Origin: Candidatus Nomurabacteria bacterium
Lineage (GTDB): Bacteria > Patescibacteriota > Minisyncoccia > Phycocordibacterales > UBA9973
DNA length: 55,037 bases
Assembly: GCA_026396065.1 (NCBI GenBank)
Contig: JAPLXO010000010.1
Location: forward strand, 57,073 to 112,109
Reading direction: 5' to 3'
This document shows, piece by piece, positions 1-7,256 of the stretch. The notes below the pieces were generated by a model that searched no databases, was not told the origin of the DNA, and saw nothing but the letters and a program-made list of their open reading frames with translations. A program made the position numbers and the translations under genes. Numbering within the stretch: position 1 is the first letter of the stretch; every line of letters starts with the position of its first letter.

Positions 1-141
1 TAATAGAACTTAGCGGTTTCTTCGAAACCAAGGAATGGGCGTGCCGAAGGCACGCCCATTCTGTTTGCCCTGATTTTGCGGGGGAATTCAGAAATGCGGG
101 CGCGCTTGCGCGCACTGTTTTTTCGCCAAGGAGGAGGTTCG
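1..141. repeat. Left copy of a 141-bp perfect inverted repeat
   Basis: Bases 1-141 are the exact reverse complement of 1681-1821. The repeat is more GC-rich than its surroundings and contains nested palindromes: GGTTTC-ttc-GAAACC, GGGCGTGCC-gaa-GGCACGCCC and GCGCGC-tt-GCGCGC. Identity stops at 141, just after GGTTCG, where the left copy reads GAATCCC and the right copy reads AGCC. The window begins inside or at the edge of this copy, so its outer boundary is unknown. Confidence 0.95.
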
Positions 142-175
142 GAATCCCGTGCGATACAAATTCAAAGTATTTGCT

Positions 176-204
176 TTGGACACAAAAAGAATTTTTGATA
201 CAAT
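176..204 (+). promoter_or_regulatory. Sigma-70-like promoter of the recombinase
   Basis: TTGGAC (176-181) and TACAAT (199-204) are separated by 17 bases. Transcription would begin near 211, so the recombinase mRNA would carry a leader of about 107 nt that covers the interleaved inverted repeats at 211-303. This is assigned by pattern only. Confidence 0.6.
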
Positions 205-210
205 ATATTT

Positions 211-303
211 GCTGTAACCATTTTATTAGTTAGTTAGCGGAAATGGCTATTTCAGATATCTTAACTAACGTTAAGGTTACAGCACTGGAGTAGCCATTTC
301 TGC
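211..303 (+). promoter_or_regulatory. Interleaved inverted repeats in the recombinase leader
   Basis: GCTGTAACC (211-219) pairs with GGTTACAGC (275-283). GCGGAAATGGCTA (237-249) pairs with TAGCCATTTCTGC (291-303) with one mismatch. The two stems interleave, which is the topology of an H-type pseudoknot in RNA. A small hairpin, CTTAAC/GTTAAG (260-275), lies inside. The block fills the predicted 5' leader just before the recombinase start. It could be an RNA switch, an operator, or a recombination site made of paired half-sites. Confidence 0.6.
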
Positions 304-317
304 TTTTAGAAAAATAT

Positions 318-1892
318 ATGTCACAAAAATTCTTTTTGTATGCTCGCAAGAGTACTGATGTCGAGGATAAGCAGGTTTTGAGTATTGAGGCACAATTAAC
401 GGAATTGCGCGCGTTTGCCCGTGAACAAAGTTTAGAAATAGTTGAGGAGTTAGTGGAGAAACAATCCGCCAAAATTCCAGGTCGTCCGATATTCAACAGT
501 ATGATGAAAAAAATTGAGCGTGGAGAAACTCAAGGAATTTTGGCTTGGCATCCCGACAGATTGGCGCGCAATTCTGTGGACGGCGGACAGATAGTGTATT
601 TTATCGACATCGGACATCTTGCGATGTTAAAATTTCCTACCTTTTGGTTTGAGAATACATCACAAGGGAAATTTTCACTTTCTATGGCATTTGTTCAAAG
701 CAAATACTATGTAGATTCTCTTTCCGAAAATACGAAACGCGGACTTCGCCAAAAAGTACGCATGGGAATATTTCCAAGCCAAGCGCCACTCGGATATATG
801 AATGACAGTCGTACTAAAACGATAATCGTAGACAAGAAAAAATCGAAAATTGTGCGCTTGGCTTTTGAAAAATACACGAAAGGAAATATGCGACTGGAAG
901 ATATTGCAAACTTTTTGGCGAAGTCCGGCGTTACTACAAGAACCGGAAAGAAAATCTCCAAAACAAAAGCATCTTTTATCCTCTCAAATCCTTTTTACAT
1001 CGGTTTGTTTAAATATGGTGGTGAAATCCACGAAGGTAAACACGAGCCAATCATAGTAAAGAAACTTTTTGATTCGGTGCAGTCAATGTTGAAATTTAGA
1101 GGACAACCCGATAGAAAACCAAAAAATGAACCCCAACCATATTGTGGATTACTTCACTGCGCCGAATGCGGAATGATGATAACTGCTGAAATCCAAAAAG
1201 GTCATACTTATTATCGTTGTTCCAAAAAATCTAAAACCATAAAATGTACACAAGGATATATCCGAAGCGAGATTTTGGATCAGCAGATATCATCCGAAAT
1301 CAAAAAAGTTTCTTTGCCCAAAGACTGGGCGAAAGAATTGTTGAAAATGGCGGAAAAAGATTTCAACAATTCTGCCAAGTCTAATTCTGTTTTTGTAGAA
1401 GAAGTGAAAAAAGATATTTTGAAAATCAATATTAAGTTGGAGCGACTTCTTAATGGATATTTAGACCAAGTGATTGAACAAGAAATATATCGTGTACAAA
1501 AAGCAAAGTTGTTATCCGAGAAGAAGTCGCTCGAGGGCAAAATATCTTCCGTTCTACAAAAACAGAATGATTGGCTCGAACCGATGAAAGAATGGATAAA
1601 AGACGCACAAACACTAGACGGAATCGCACGGGATACTGACCTTTTTAAGAAAAAGGTCTGCGCCAAAGAAATCTTTGGCTCGAACCTCCTCCTTGGCGAA
1701 AAAACAGTGCGCGCAAGCGCGCCCGCATTTCTGAATTCCCCCGCAAAATCAGGGCAAACAGAATGGGCGTGCCTTCGGCACGCCCATTCCTTGGTTTCGA
1801 AGAAACCGCTAAGTTCTATTATGGGGATTCGAACCCCAGTGCAAAAGGTGTTTGCAAAGAAATCTACATGCGTAGTTTACTTTTTTGTTTAA
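318..1892 (+). CDS. Large serine recombinase (site-specific integrase/resolvase)
   Basis: Predicted DNA recombinase that joins and cuts att sites through a serine nucleophile. The N-terminus reads FLYARKSTD, the resolvase motif with catalytic Ser at about residue 12. A recombinase domain follows (GYMNDSRTKTI and nearby). A zinc-ribbon with CAECG...CSKKSKTIKC lies near residues 285-320, and a coiled-coil-like region at about 350-430. The conserved-looking FGSNL stretch begins where the right 141-bp inverted repeat starts, so roughly the last 70 residues are encoded by that repeat and by antisense tmRNA sequence. The biological protein may be shorter in other contexts. It has its own promoter and a structured leader. 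The family is common in CPR genomes next to tRNA genes (general knowledge). Function is confident; whether the element is still mobile is unknown. Confidence 0.9.
   Translation: MSQKFFLYARKSTDVEDKQVLSIEAQLTELRAFAREQSLEIVEELVEKQSAKIPGRPIFNSMMKKIERGETQGILAWHPDRLARNSVDGGQIVYFIDIGHLAMLKFPTFWFENTSQGKFSLSMAFVQSKYYVDSLSENTKRGLRQKVRMGIFPSQAPLGYMNDSRTKTIIVDKKKSKIVRLAFEKYTKGNMRLEDIANFLAKSGVTTRTGKKISKTKASFILSNPFYIGLFKYGGEIHEGKHEPIIVKKLFDSVQSMLKFRGQPDRKPKNEPQPYCGLLHCAECGMMITAEIQKGHTYYRCSKKSKTIKCTQGYIRSEILDQQISSEIKKVSLPKDWAKELLKMAEKDFNNSAKSNSVFVEEVKKDILKINIKLERLLNGYLDQVIEQEIYRVQKAKLLSEKKSLEGKISSVLQKQNDWLEPMKEWIKDAQTLDGIARDTDLFKKKVCAKEIFGSNLLLGEKTVRASAPAFLNSPAKSGQTEWACLRHAHSLVSKKPLSSIMGIRTPVQKVFAKKSTCVVYFFV
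1681..1821. repeat. Right copy of the 141-bp inverted repeat, fused to tmRNA 3' end
   Basis: Exact reverse complement of 1-141. It begins inside the recombinase codons for FGSNL and ends precisely between the T-arm of the minus-strand tmRNA (1822-1838) and its acceptor strand. The tmRNA acceptor strand (TAATAGA on the minus strand) therefore belongs to the repeat. Confidence 0.95.
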
Positions 1893-2216
1893 ATTAAAAA
1901 ATTCTTAAGTGAACGAAATATTTTTTAATCGATTTCCTTTGTTTTACTTTTACCTCGGATCATTCGTAAGAGCTATTCCGATTTTATTATGCCACTACTT
2001 ATATATCGGAAGTCTATAAGAGTGACACCAGACCGGCTCAGTTTATTAAGCGAGTGCTGGAACAAGTGAGAAATCAGCCATACTGAAGTATGGAGAAAGC
2101 TTCTTGCCTAGAGTCAATTTTGCAATTAACATTTGAACGAAGTTTTACGAGATTACGTCCATTCTCGGCATGCATCAATAGCAAATATACCTCTTGTCTA
2201 TGCCTTGCAGTCCCAA
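1814..2216 (-). ncRNA. ssrA: tmRNA (ssrA), 3' acceptor strand apparently replaced
   Basis: Transfer-messenger RNA frees stalled ribosomes and adds a degradation tag. Minus-strand hallmarks in order are GGGACTGCAAGG at the 5' end, GCATGCCGAG, CTCGTAAAA, a tag frame, CTACGCATGTAGA, and the T-arm TGGGG-TTCGAAT-CCCCA. The tag frame opens with resume codon GCA 19 nt after CTCGTAAAA and encodes 25 residues, starting AKLTLGKK and ending LVPALA before TAATAA. The 5' end abuts the smpB stop codon, the usual partner gene. The 5' acceptor strand (about TTGGGAC) does not pair with the 3' strand TAATAGA, which is part of the inverted repeat, and no CCA follows. So the 3' end is either disrupted by the recombinase element or misassembled. 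Confidence 0.85.
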
Positions 2217-2663
2217 TTATTTTTCTTTCAAAGTTCTTCGCACTTCGCGATCAGTATCACGTTTTTTTGTACTCTCGCGTTTATCAAATTGTTTCTTACC
2301 TTTCACCAAAGCAATATTTACTTTGATTTTGGAACCTTTATTATACACTGAAAGTGGCACTATAGTCAAACTCTTATTTTTCTCACTTGCTGCGAGCTCG
2401 GCAATTTCTTTTTTAGTTAAAAGTAATTTTCTATTGCGAAGTGGGTCATAGTTAGCAGGTGCATTGGCTGGTTGGTAGGGAGGAATGTTTGAGTTAATAA
2501 TATATGCTTCACCACCACGCACGATTACGAAAGCTCCTTCGAGAGACATTCGTCCACCACGTACAGACTTTACTTCCGTACCCAAAAGCTCAATACCTGT
2601 TTCGTATTTTTCCAAGATTTCATAATCAAATCGTGCTTTTCTATTTTCTGCATAGTTAGCCAT
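2217..2663 (-). CDS. smpB: SsrA-binding protein SmpB
   Basis: SmpB binds the tRNA-like part of tmRNA and places it in the ribosomal A site during trans-translation. The 148-aa length is normal. The N-terminus NRKARFDYEILEKYETGIEL and LLGTEVKSVR are family signatures, as are GGEAYIINSNI and the central YDPLRNRKLLLTKKEI. The basic C-terminal tail (REVRRTLKEK) is the part that enters the mRNA channel. The gene sits immediately upstream of tmRNA on the same strand with no gap, so they may share a transcript. It is divergent from ftsH, with 54 bp between the two starts. The start at 2663 is the only sensible Met. Confidence 0.97.
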   Translation of the reverse strand: MANYAENRKARFDYEILEKYETGIELLGTEVKSVRGGRMSLEGAFVIVRGGEAYIINSNIPPYQPANAPANYDPLRNRKLLLTKKEIAELAASEKNKSLTIVPLSVYNKGSKIKVNIALVKGKKQFDKRESTKKRDTDREVRRTLKEK

Positions 2664-2717
2664 ATTTTAATACTATCATATTTTTATTTTTCTGTTTTTT
2701 GTGCTATTGTTTTACAT

Positions 2718-4640
2718 ATGGATTTTAATTTTTTAAAGAAGAAAGATGAGTCAAATAGTGGTAAGAAAAAAGGTGGGGAGCAACCTAAGGGTCCTAATTT
2801 TACAAAGAGTATAGCTGGAATGTTGTTAATCTTTATGATTATCACGGCAGTATATTTGGCTGTATCTGGAAATATAAAAGATATAACAGAGGTTTCAATT
2901 TCTGATTTAGCAAAGAGTGTATCTCTAGGAGAAGTAAAGAGTATTGAAGTCTCAGGAGAGACTCTGACCGTTTCTTATAATAATGGAGATATAAAAGAAG
3001 CAAAAAAAGAAGTAGAATCATCTTTGTCTCAAACTTTATTTAATTATGGAGTAAAAGCCGATGTATTAGCAAAAACTGGCATTACAGTAAAAAATGAAAG
3101 TGGTATTGGTTATTGGCTTTTGAATATTTTACCTTTTGCATTACCAATTTTATTTATTATATTTTTCTTTTGGTATCTTTCTCGCCAAGTAAAAGGTGCA
3201 GGAATGCAAGCATTTTCTTTTGGTCAATCAAAAGCACGTATCACTGACCCAAATGATAAAAATAATAAAGTCACGTTTAAAGATGTAGCAGGAAATAAAG
3301 AAGCTAAGCAAGAACTTTCTGAAATTGTAGATTTTTTGAAAAATCCAAAAAAGTTTCTCGACATTGGCGCACGAATTCCAAAAGGTGTAATGCTCACAGG
3401 TGCACCGGGAACAGGAAAGACTTTACTCGCTCGAGCAGTAGCAGGTGAGGCAGGCGTGCCATTTTTCCATTTATCTGGATCTGAATTCGTTGAAATGTTT
3501 GTCGGTGTCGGAGCAAGCCGTGTACGTGATCTTTTCAAAATGGCAAAGAAAGCAGCTCCAGCAATTATTTTCGTAGATGAGATAGATGCAGTAGGGCGTG
3601 TGCGTGGTGGAGGTTTTGGTGGTGGAAATGACGAACGCGAACAAACATTAAACCAAATACTCGTGGAGATGGATGGTTTCGAACCAAATGAAAAAGTAAT
3701 TGTAATGGCTGCTACAAATCGCCCAGACGTCCTAGACCCAGCACTCCTTCGCCCAGGACGCTTTGATCGTCGTGTAATGCTCGATCTTCCTGATCGTGCA
3801 GACCGTGAAGAAATTTTAAAAATTCATTCTCTTAAAAAACCATTTGCTGAAGATGTGAACCTTACAGTAATTGCCGAACGCACACCTGGATTTTCTGGAG
3901 CAGATTTATATTCATTGATGAATGAAGGTGCAATCCTAGCTGCAAGGGAAGCTCGTAAAAAAGTACATCAATTTGATCTTATTCGCGCAATTGAAAAAGT
4001 AATGCTCGGTCCTGAAAGAAAAAGTCATTTACTTTCTAAAAAAGAAAAAGAGATTACTGCATATCACGAAGCAGGTCATGCTCTCGTAGCCTCTGTGCTT
4101 CCTTATGCTGACCCAGTACACAAAGTTTCAATCGTTGCTCGTGGCAGTGCTGGAGGTTATACATTGAAGCTTCCACTAGAAGATAGAAAACTTCAAAGCA
4201 AAAAAGAATTCATTGATGATATCGCTATGTCTATGGGTGGATATGTCGCTGAGAAAATGATTTTCGGAGATATTACTACAGGACCAAGTAGTGATTTACA
4301 AGTGGCATCACGACTCGCTCGTGCTATGGTAACTCGTTTTGGAATGTCTGACCTTATTGGCCCAGTGGTATTTGTCGAAGATGGTGGAAATTCAAAATGG
4401 GGAGGAAGTAGTGAAAAAGGATATTCTGAAGAAATTTCTGCACAAATTGATAATGAGGTAAATAGAATTGTTACTGACGGAATAAAATCTGCAGAAAAAG
4501 TTTTGACAGAAAATAGAAAAGCACTAGATGCTATAGCGAATGCCTTGATAGATGTAGAAACACTTGAGAGAGAAGATTATGAAAAGATAATTATTGCCAA
4601 CGGAATTTTGCCAAAGAAAAAAGATGAAGTAAAAGTTTAA
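2718..4640 (+). CDS. ftsH: ATP-dependent zinc metalloprotease FtsH
   Basis: Membrane-anchored AAA+ protease that degrades damaged membrane proteins and ssrA-tagged or regulatory proteins. Two membrane segments flank an extracytoplasmic domain: [18 protein letters not shown] at about 34-52 and a second at about 134-155. The AAA domain shows Walker A GAPGTGKT, Walker [12 protein letters not shown] and the second region of homology [20 protein letters not shown]. The zinc site is HEAGH at about 452. The 640-aa length is typical. A weak TATTGT box 7 nt before the ATG suggests a nearly leaderless transcript. Its neighbours, divergent smpB and tmRNA, suit a protein quality-control cluster. Confidence 0.98.
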   Translation: MDFNFLKKKDESNSGKKKGGEQPKGPNFTKSIAGMLLIFMIITAVYLAVSGNIKDITEVSISDLAKSVSLGEVKSIEVSGETLTVSYNNGDIKEAKKEVESSLSQTLFNYGVKADVLAKTGITVKNESGIGYWLLNILPFALPILFIIFFFWYLSRQVKGAGMQAFSFGQSKARITDPNDKNNKVTFKDVAGNKEAKQELSEIVDFLKNPKKFLDIGARIPKGVMLTGAPGTGKTLLARAVAGEAGVPFFHLSGSEFVEMFVGVGASRVRDLFKMAKKAAPAIIFVDEIDAVGRVRGGGFGGGNDEREQTLNQILVEMDGFEPNEKVIVMAATNRPDVLDPALLRPGRFDRRVMLDLPDRADREEILKIHSLKKPFAEDVNLTVIAERTPGFSGADLYSLMNEGAILAAREARKKVHQFDLIRAIEKVMLGPERKSHLLSKKEKEITAYHEAGHALVASVLPYADPVHKVSIVARGSAGGYTLKLPLEDRKLQSKKEFIDDIAMSMGGYVAEKMIFGDITTGPSSDLQVASRLARAMVTRFGMSDLIGPVVFVEDGGNSKWGGSSEKGYSEEISAQIDNEVNRIVTDGIKSAEKVLTENRKALDAIANALIDVETLEREDYEKIIIANGILPKKKDEVKV

Positions 4641-4680
4641 CAAAACATTGTTTTTAATTAAAAAATAAGATAATGTTTTT
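4641..4680 (+). terminator. Possible terminator after ftsH
   Basis: AAAACATT pairs with AATGTTTT across an AT-only loop and is followed by a short T stretch. The stem is weak, so this is a low-confidence call. Confidence 0.3.
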
Positions 4681-4683
4681 ATA

Positions 4684-4696
4684 TGCGCCCTTAGCT
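4684..4696 (+). repeat. 13-nt copy of the tRNA 5' end
   Basis: TGCGCCCTTAGCT repeats the first bases of the tRNA-Ile at 4757-4769, 73 bp upstream. The rest of the tRNA is not there; after it the sequence can fold as TAGC/GGCTA. It may be a remnant of a tandem tRNA copy or chance. Confidence 0.5.
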
Positions 4697-4757
4697 GTTT
4701 TGGCTAGGCGAAAAGTGTTAGAATAGTTTTAGTTGTTTTCTATAATAAACAACATTT

Positions 4758-4831
4758 GCGCCCTTAGCTCAGTTGGTTAGAGCACAGAGCTTATACCTCT
4801 GGGGTCCATGGTTCGAATCCATGAGGGCGCA
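4758..4831 (+). tRNA. tRNA-Ile with UAU anticodon
   Basis: A full cloverleaf is visible: acceptor GCGCCCT/AGGGCGC, D-stem GCTC/GAGC, anticodon stem CAGAG/CTCTG with loop CTTATAC, and T-arm CATGG-TTCGAAT-CCATG, with discriminator A. All stems pair perfectly. The anticodon in the loop is TAT, which reads AUA. CCA is not encoded (CAC follows), so CCA must be added by the nucleotidyltransferase. A TATAAT box at 4741-4746 fits a promoter. Most bacteria read AUA with a lysidine-modified CAU tRNA instead, so this isoacceptor is uncommon. Confidence 0.93.
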
Positions 4832-4970
4832 CACGTTCAAAAAAGCAGACTGCTCTGCTTTTTTGAACGTGTGCGCAGACGCAGGCATGTTTCGCCAGCA
4901 AGCGAAACGGCCGAGTCGGGGCTGAGAAATTTTATGAGCGACGGCGAGTAAAATATTCGTGGCGCACAAT
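4831..4970. other. Palindrome-rich block directly after the tRNA
   Basis: An 18-bp perfect stem (4831-4848 with 4855-4872, loop ACTGCT) starts on the tRNA discriminator base. Two further hairpins follow: GTTTCGC/GCGAAAC (4889-4908) and ATTTTAT/GTAAAAT (4929-4954). The block is GC-richer than its flanks and has no credible ORF. The layout, with a tRNA-like end followed by stacked palindromes, matches the repeat next to tmRNA, although the sequence differs. It may be a tRNA-linked integration scar or a processing or termination region. Confidence 0.6.
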
Positions 4971-4976
4971 ATATAG

Positions 4977-5006
4977 TTGACAAAACTTATTTTAATATGT
5001 TAATGT
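4977..5006 (+). promoter_or_regulatory. Promoter upstream of the 5133 gene
   Basis: TTGACA at 4977-4982 is followed after 17-18 bases by TTAATG/TAATGT (5000-5006). A leader of about 120 nt would precede the gene at 5133. Nothing else is clear in 5007-5132. Confidence 0.5.
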
Positions 5007-5132
5007 AAAACTAATTTCGTACATTGAAAAGTATTTTTGAGTGCTGGTGTTCTTCACTTTTTTCGTAATACAGTTGCGAGTAAAGCGAAGAATATCATCA
5101 ATAAATTAATTATTAATTTCAAAAACAATACC

Positions 5133-5501
5133 ATGTATTTAACAGAAGAAAAAATCAAACCAAATTCTTTCATAATGATAGAATTTGAAGATGGTACCAA
5201 AGAACCATATTTTGTAAATCGAAAAGGAGTTGGGTGCATTACTGAAGCAACTATGTTGCTAGGCAGAAGGCTAACTGACCTTGTAGCAGATCCTTCACTT
5301 TTTAAACCTTTAAACAAGACATCAGATCGTGTATGGTGTCCGGAAAGGTTTTATATTGAAAACAAAAAAAGAACAGGAAAGCACACCGGGGTAAATGGTT
5401 ACAGAAAGCTAAGGAAATCAGAAAAGAAACAATTAGCCCGAAAGGTCAGATTAATCCCTGAATTAAAAGTATTAGCAAAGGTAATTTATTCTGTAAATTA
5501 G
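5133..5501 (+). CDS. Hypothetical basic protein
   Basis: I do not recognise this 122-residue protein. The ORF track starts at TTG 5037, but the 32 extra residues are low-complexity and lie in the likely leader. ATG 5133 (MYLTEEKIKP) is the better start. The first half is mixed (IMIEFEDGTKEPYFVNRKGVG) and could form a small beta-rich fold. The C-terminal half is strongly basic (ENKKRTGKHTG, RKLRKSEKKQLARK), which suggests nucleic-acid or ribosome contact. It has no signal peptide or membrane segment. It is monocistronic, with its own promoter and a strong terminator. Confidence 0.7.
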   Translation: MYLTEEKIKPNSFIMIEFEDGTKEPYFVNRKGVGCITEATMLLGRRLTDLVADPSLFKPLNKTSDRVWCPERFYIENKKRTGKHTGVNGYRKLRKSEKKQLARKVRLIPELKVLAKVIYSVN

Positions 5502-5519
5502 CCACAGGAATTATTAAAC

Positions 5520-5556
5520 AAAAAGCCCCATTTATTTTTTGAATGGGGCTTTTTTA
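5520..5556 (+). terminator. Rho-independent terminator
   Basis: AAAAAGCCCCATT pairs with AATGGGGCTTTTT across a T-rich loop and ends in a run of T. It closes the 5133 gene before the TPP enzyme promoter. Confidence 0.9.
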
Positions 5557-5603
5557 TTTTTCTATAAATTCCAGCTAGCGATACAACGTGCTATAATCTA
5601 AAA

Positions 5604-7253
5604 ATGCAAAAAGTTCAGAAAAATGCATCAGATGTATTTGTAGAATGCCTTGAAAACGAAGGAGTTCAGTATGTTTTTGGTGTTCCGGGTGAAGAAAATC
5701 TCACTTTTCTAGAGGCAATTCGAAATTCAAAAATTACTTTTATTACTACTCGTCATGAGCAAGGAGCAGTTTTTATGGCGGCGACAATTGGCCGGCTCAC
5801 AGGAAAAGTCGGCGTAGCACTTTCTACGCTTGGTCCCGGAGCAACTAATCTTTTTACTGGAGTAGCGTATGCGCAACTTGCTGGAATCCCACTTCTCGTA
5901 ATTACAGGACAAAAGCCAATTAAAAAAAGTAAACAAGGGAAATTTCAAATTATTGATGTAGTAGAAATGATGAAGCCAGTTACAAAATTTTCTGAAACAA
6001 TTATTTCAGGCGACAAAGTACCTAGTCTTGTACGCGAAGCGATTCGTCTCGCCGAAGCAGAACGTCCTGGAGCTGTGCATTTAGAATTACCAGAAGATAT
6101 TGCGCTAGAATCTTGTAAAGTAGATCCAATTATTCCTTATAATGCTCGTCGTCCTGTTGCAGATGCGAAATCAATCACAATGGCCCTAGAAGTAATTGAA
6201 AATTCTAAAAATCCTTTGATAGTAGTAGCTTCTGGGGGTAACCGTAAACTTGTCCGTAAGCAGTTGCAAATATTTTTAGAAAAGACTGGTATTCCTTTTG
6301 TCTCAACACAAATGGGTAAAGGTGTTGAGAATGAAAATTCAAAACTTTATATTGGCACTACTTCTCTTTCTGATGGAGACTACGTACACCAAGTGCTTCG
6401 TAAAGCAGATACGATAATAATGATAGGTCATGATATTAGTGAAAAACCACCAATAGTTTTGACACCAGAAAATTGTAAAGTAATTCATATAAATTTTTAT
6501 CCAGCATTTTTGGATGATGTTTATATTCCTACTCTTGAAGTGGTAGGAGATATTTCACATACACTTTGGGCATTTTCAGAAAATATAAAAAATAATCCTG
6601 CTTGGGATTTTAATTACTTTTTTAAAGTTCGAGATATGTTGAAAAAAGATATTGCAACTTTTTCAAATTCAAAAGATTTTCCAATGCGACCAGAGCGTAT
6701 TGTTTCTGATATTAGTAAAGTTTTACCAGACGATGGTATGCTCGCACTAGATAATGGCATGTACAAAATTTGGATTGCTAGAAATTTTGTGAGTAAAGAA
6801 CAAAATAGTATTTTATTAGACAATGCTTTAGCTACTATGGGCGCAGGATTACCATCTGGTATTGCATCAAAAATTCTTTATCCCAATAAAAAAGTGCTCG
6901 TTGTGGCAGGAGATGGAGGTTTTATGATGAATATAGCAGAGCTGGAAACTGCTGTGCGCCTAGGTGTTAATTTAACCGTTTTAATTTTAGATGATTCTGG
7001 TTTTGGTATGATTCGTTGGAAGCAGAAAGATATGAATTTGTCTGAATTTGGGCTTTCTTTTAAGAATCCAGACTTCGTTGTATTAGCAAAAAGTTTTGGA
7101 GCTATTGGTCACTTGGTTAAAAAAGCTGATGATTTAGTTACACTTTTAAAGAAAACGTTAAATGCAAAAGGTGTGCATATTATCGCTTGTCCTATTAATT
7201 ATAAAGATGCAAATAAAATATTAGGTCTTATTAAAAGTAAAACAACCAAATAA
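5604..7253 (+). CDS. TPP-dependent decarboxylase, acetolactate synthase/2-oxoglutarate decarboxylase-like
   Basis: A thiamine-diphosphate enzyme of the acetolactate synthase fold, 549 aa. The N-terminal PYR domain has CLENEGVQYVFGVPGEENL and the catalytic Glu in TTRHEQGAVFMA. STLGPGATNL follows. The C-terminal PP domain has the TPP/Mg motif GDGGFMMN...DDSGFGM. No small regulatory subunit and no other branched-chain genes are nearby. The next gene, 3 bp away, is a succinate-semialdehyde-type dehydrogenase. That pairing matches the cyanobacterial bypass in which an ilvB-like enzyme decarboxylates 2-oxoglutarate, so I favour a 2-oxo acid decarboxylase over valine synthesis. Substrate is inferred. 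A TATAAT box lies 6 nt before the ATG. Confidence 0.8.
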   Translation: MQKVQKNASDVFVECLENEGVQYVFGVPGEENLTFLEAIRNSKITFITTRHEQGAVFMAATIGRLTGKVGVALSTLGPGATNLFTGVAYAQLAGIPLLVITGQKPIKKSKQGKFQIIDVVEMMKPVTKFSETIISGDKVPSLVREAIRLAEAERPGAVHLELPEDIALESCKVDPIIPYNARRPVADAKSITMALEVIENSKNPLIVVASGGNRKLVRKQLQIFLEKTGIPFVSTQMGKGVENENSKLYIGTTSLSDGDYVHQVLRKADTIIMIGHDISEKPPIVLTPENCKVIHINFYPAFLDDVYIPTLEVVGDISHTLWAFSENIKNNPAWDFNYFFKVRDMLKKDIATFSNSKDFPMRPERIVSDISKVLPDDGMLALDNGMYKIWIARNFVSKEQNSILLDNALATMGAGLPSGIASKILYPNKKVLVVAGDGGFMMNIAELETAVRLGVNLTVLILDDSGFGMIRWKQKDMNLSEFGLSFKNPDFVVLAKSFGAIGHLVKKADDLVTLLKKTLNAKGVHIIACPINYKDANKILGLIKSKTTK

Positions 7254-7256
7254 TTT

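Noticed and set aside
2718-2800. Overlap of tmRNA/smpB with an FtsH-SmpB fusion or operon
   Set aside because: The two are divergent with 54 bp between starts; only functional neighbourhood, not an operon.
4769-4969. Minus-strand 66-aa ORF across tRNA-Ile and its palindromes
   Set aside because: It reads antisense tRNA (MDSNHGPQRYKL type) and palindromes; this is a known kind of false ORF.
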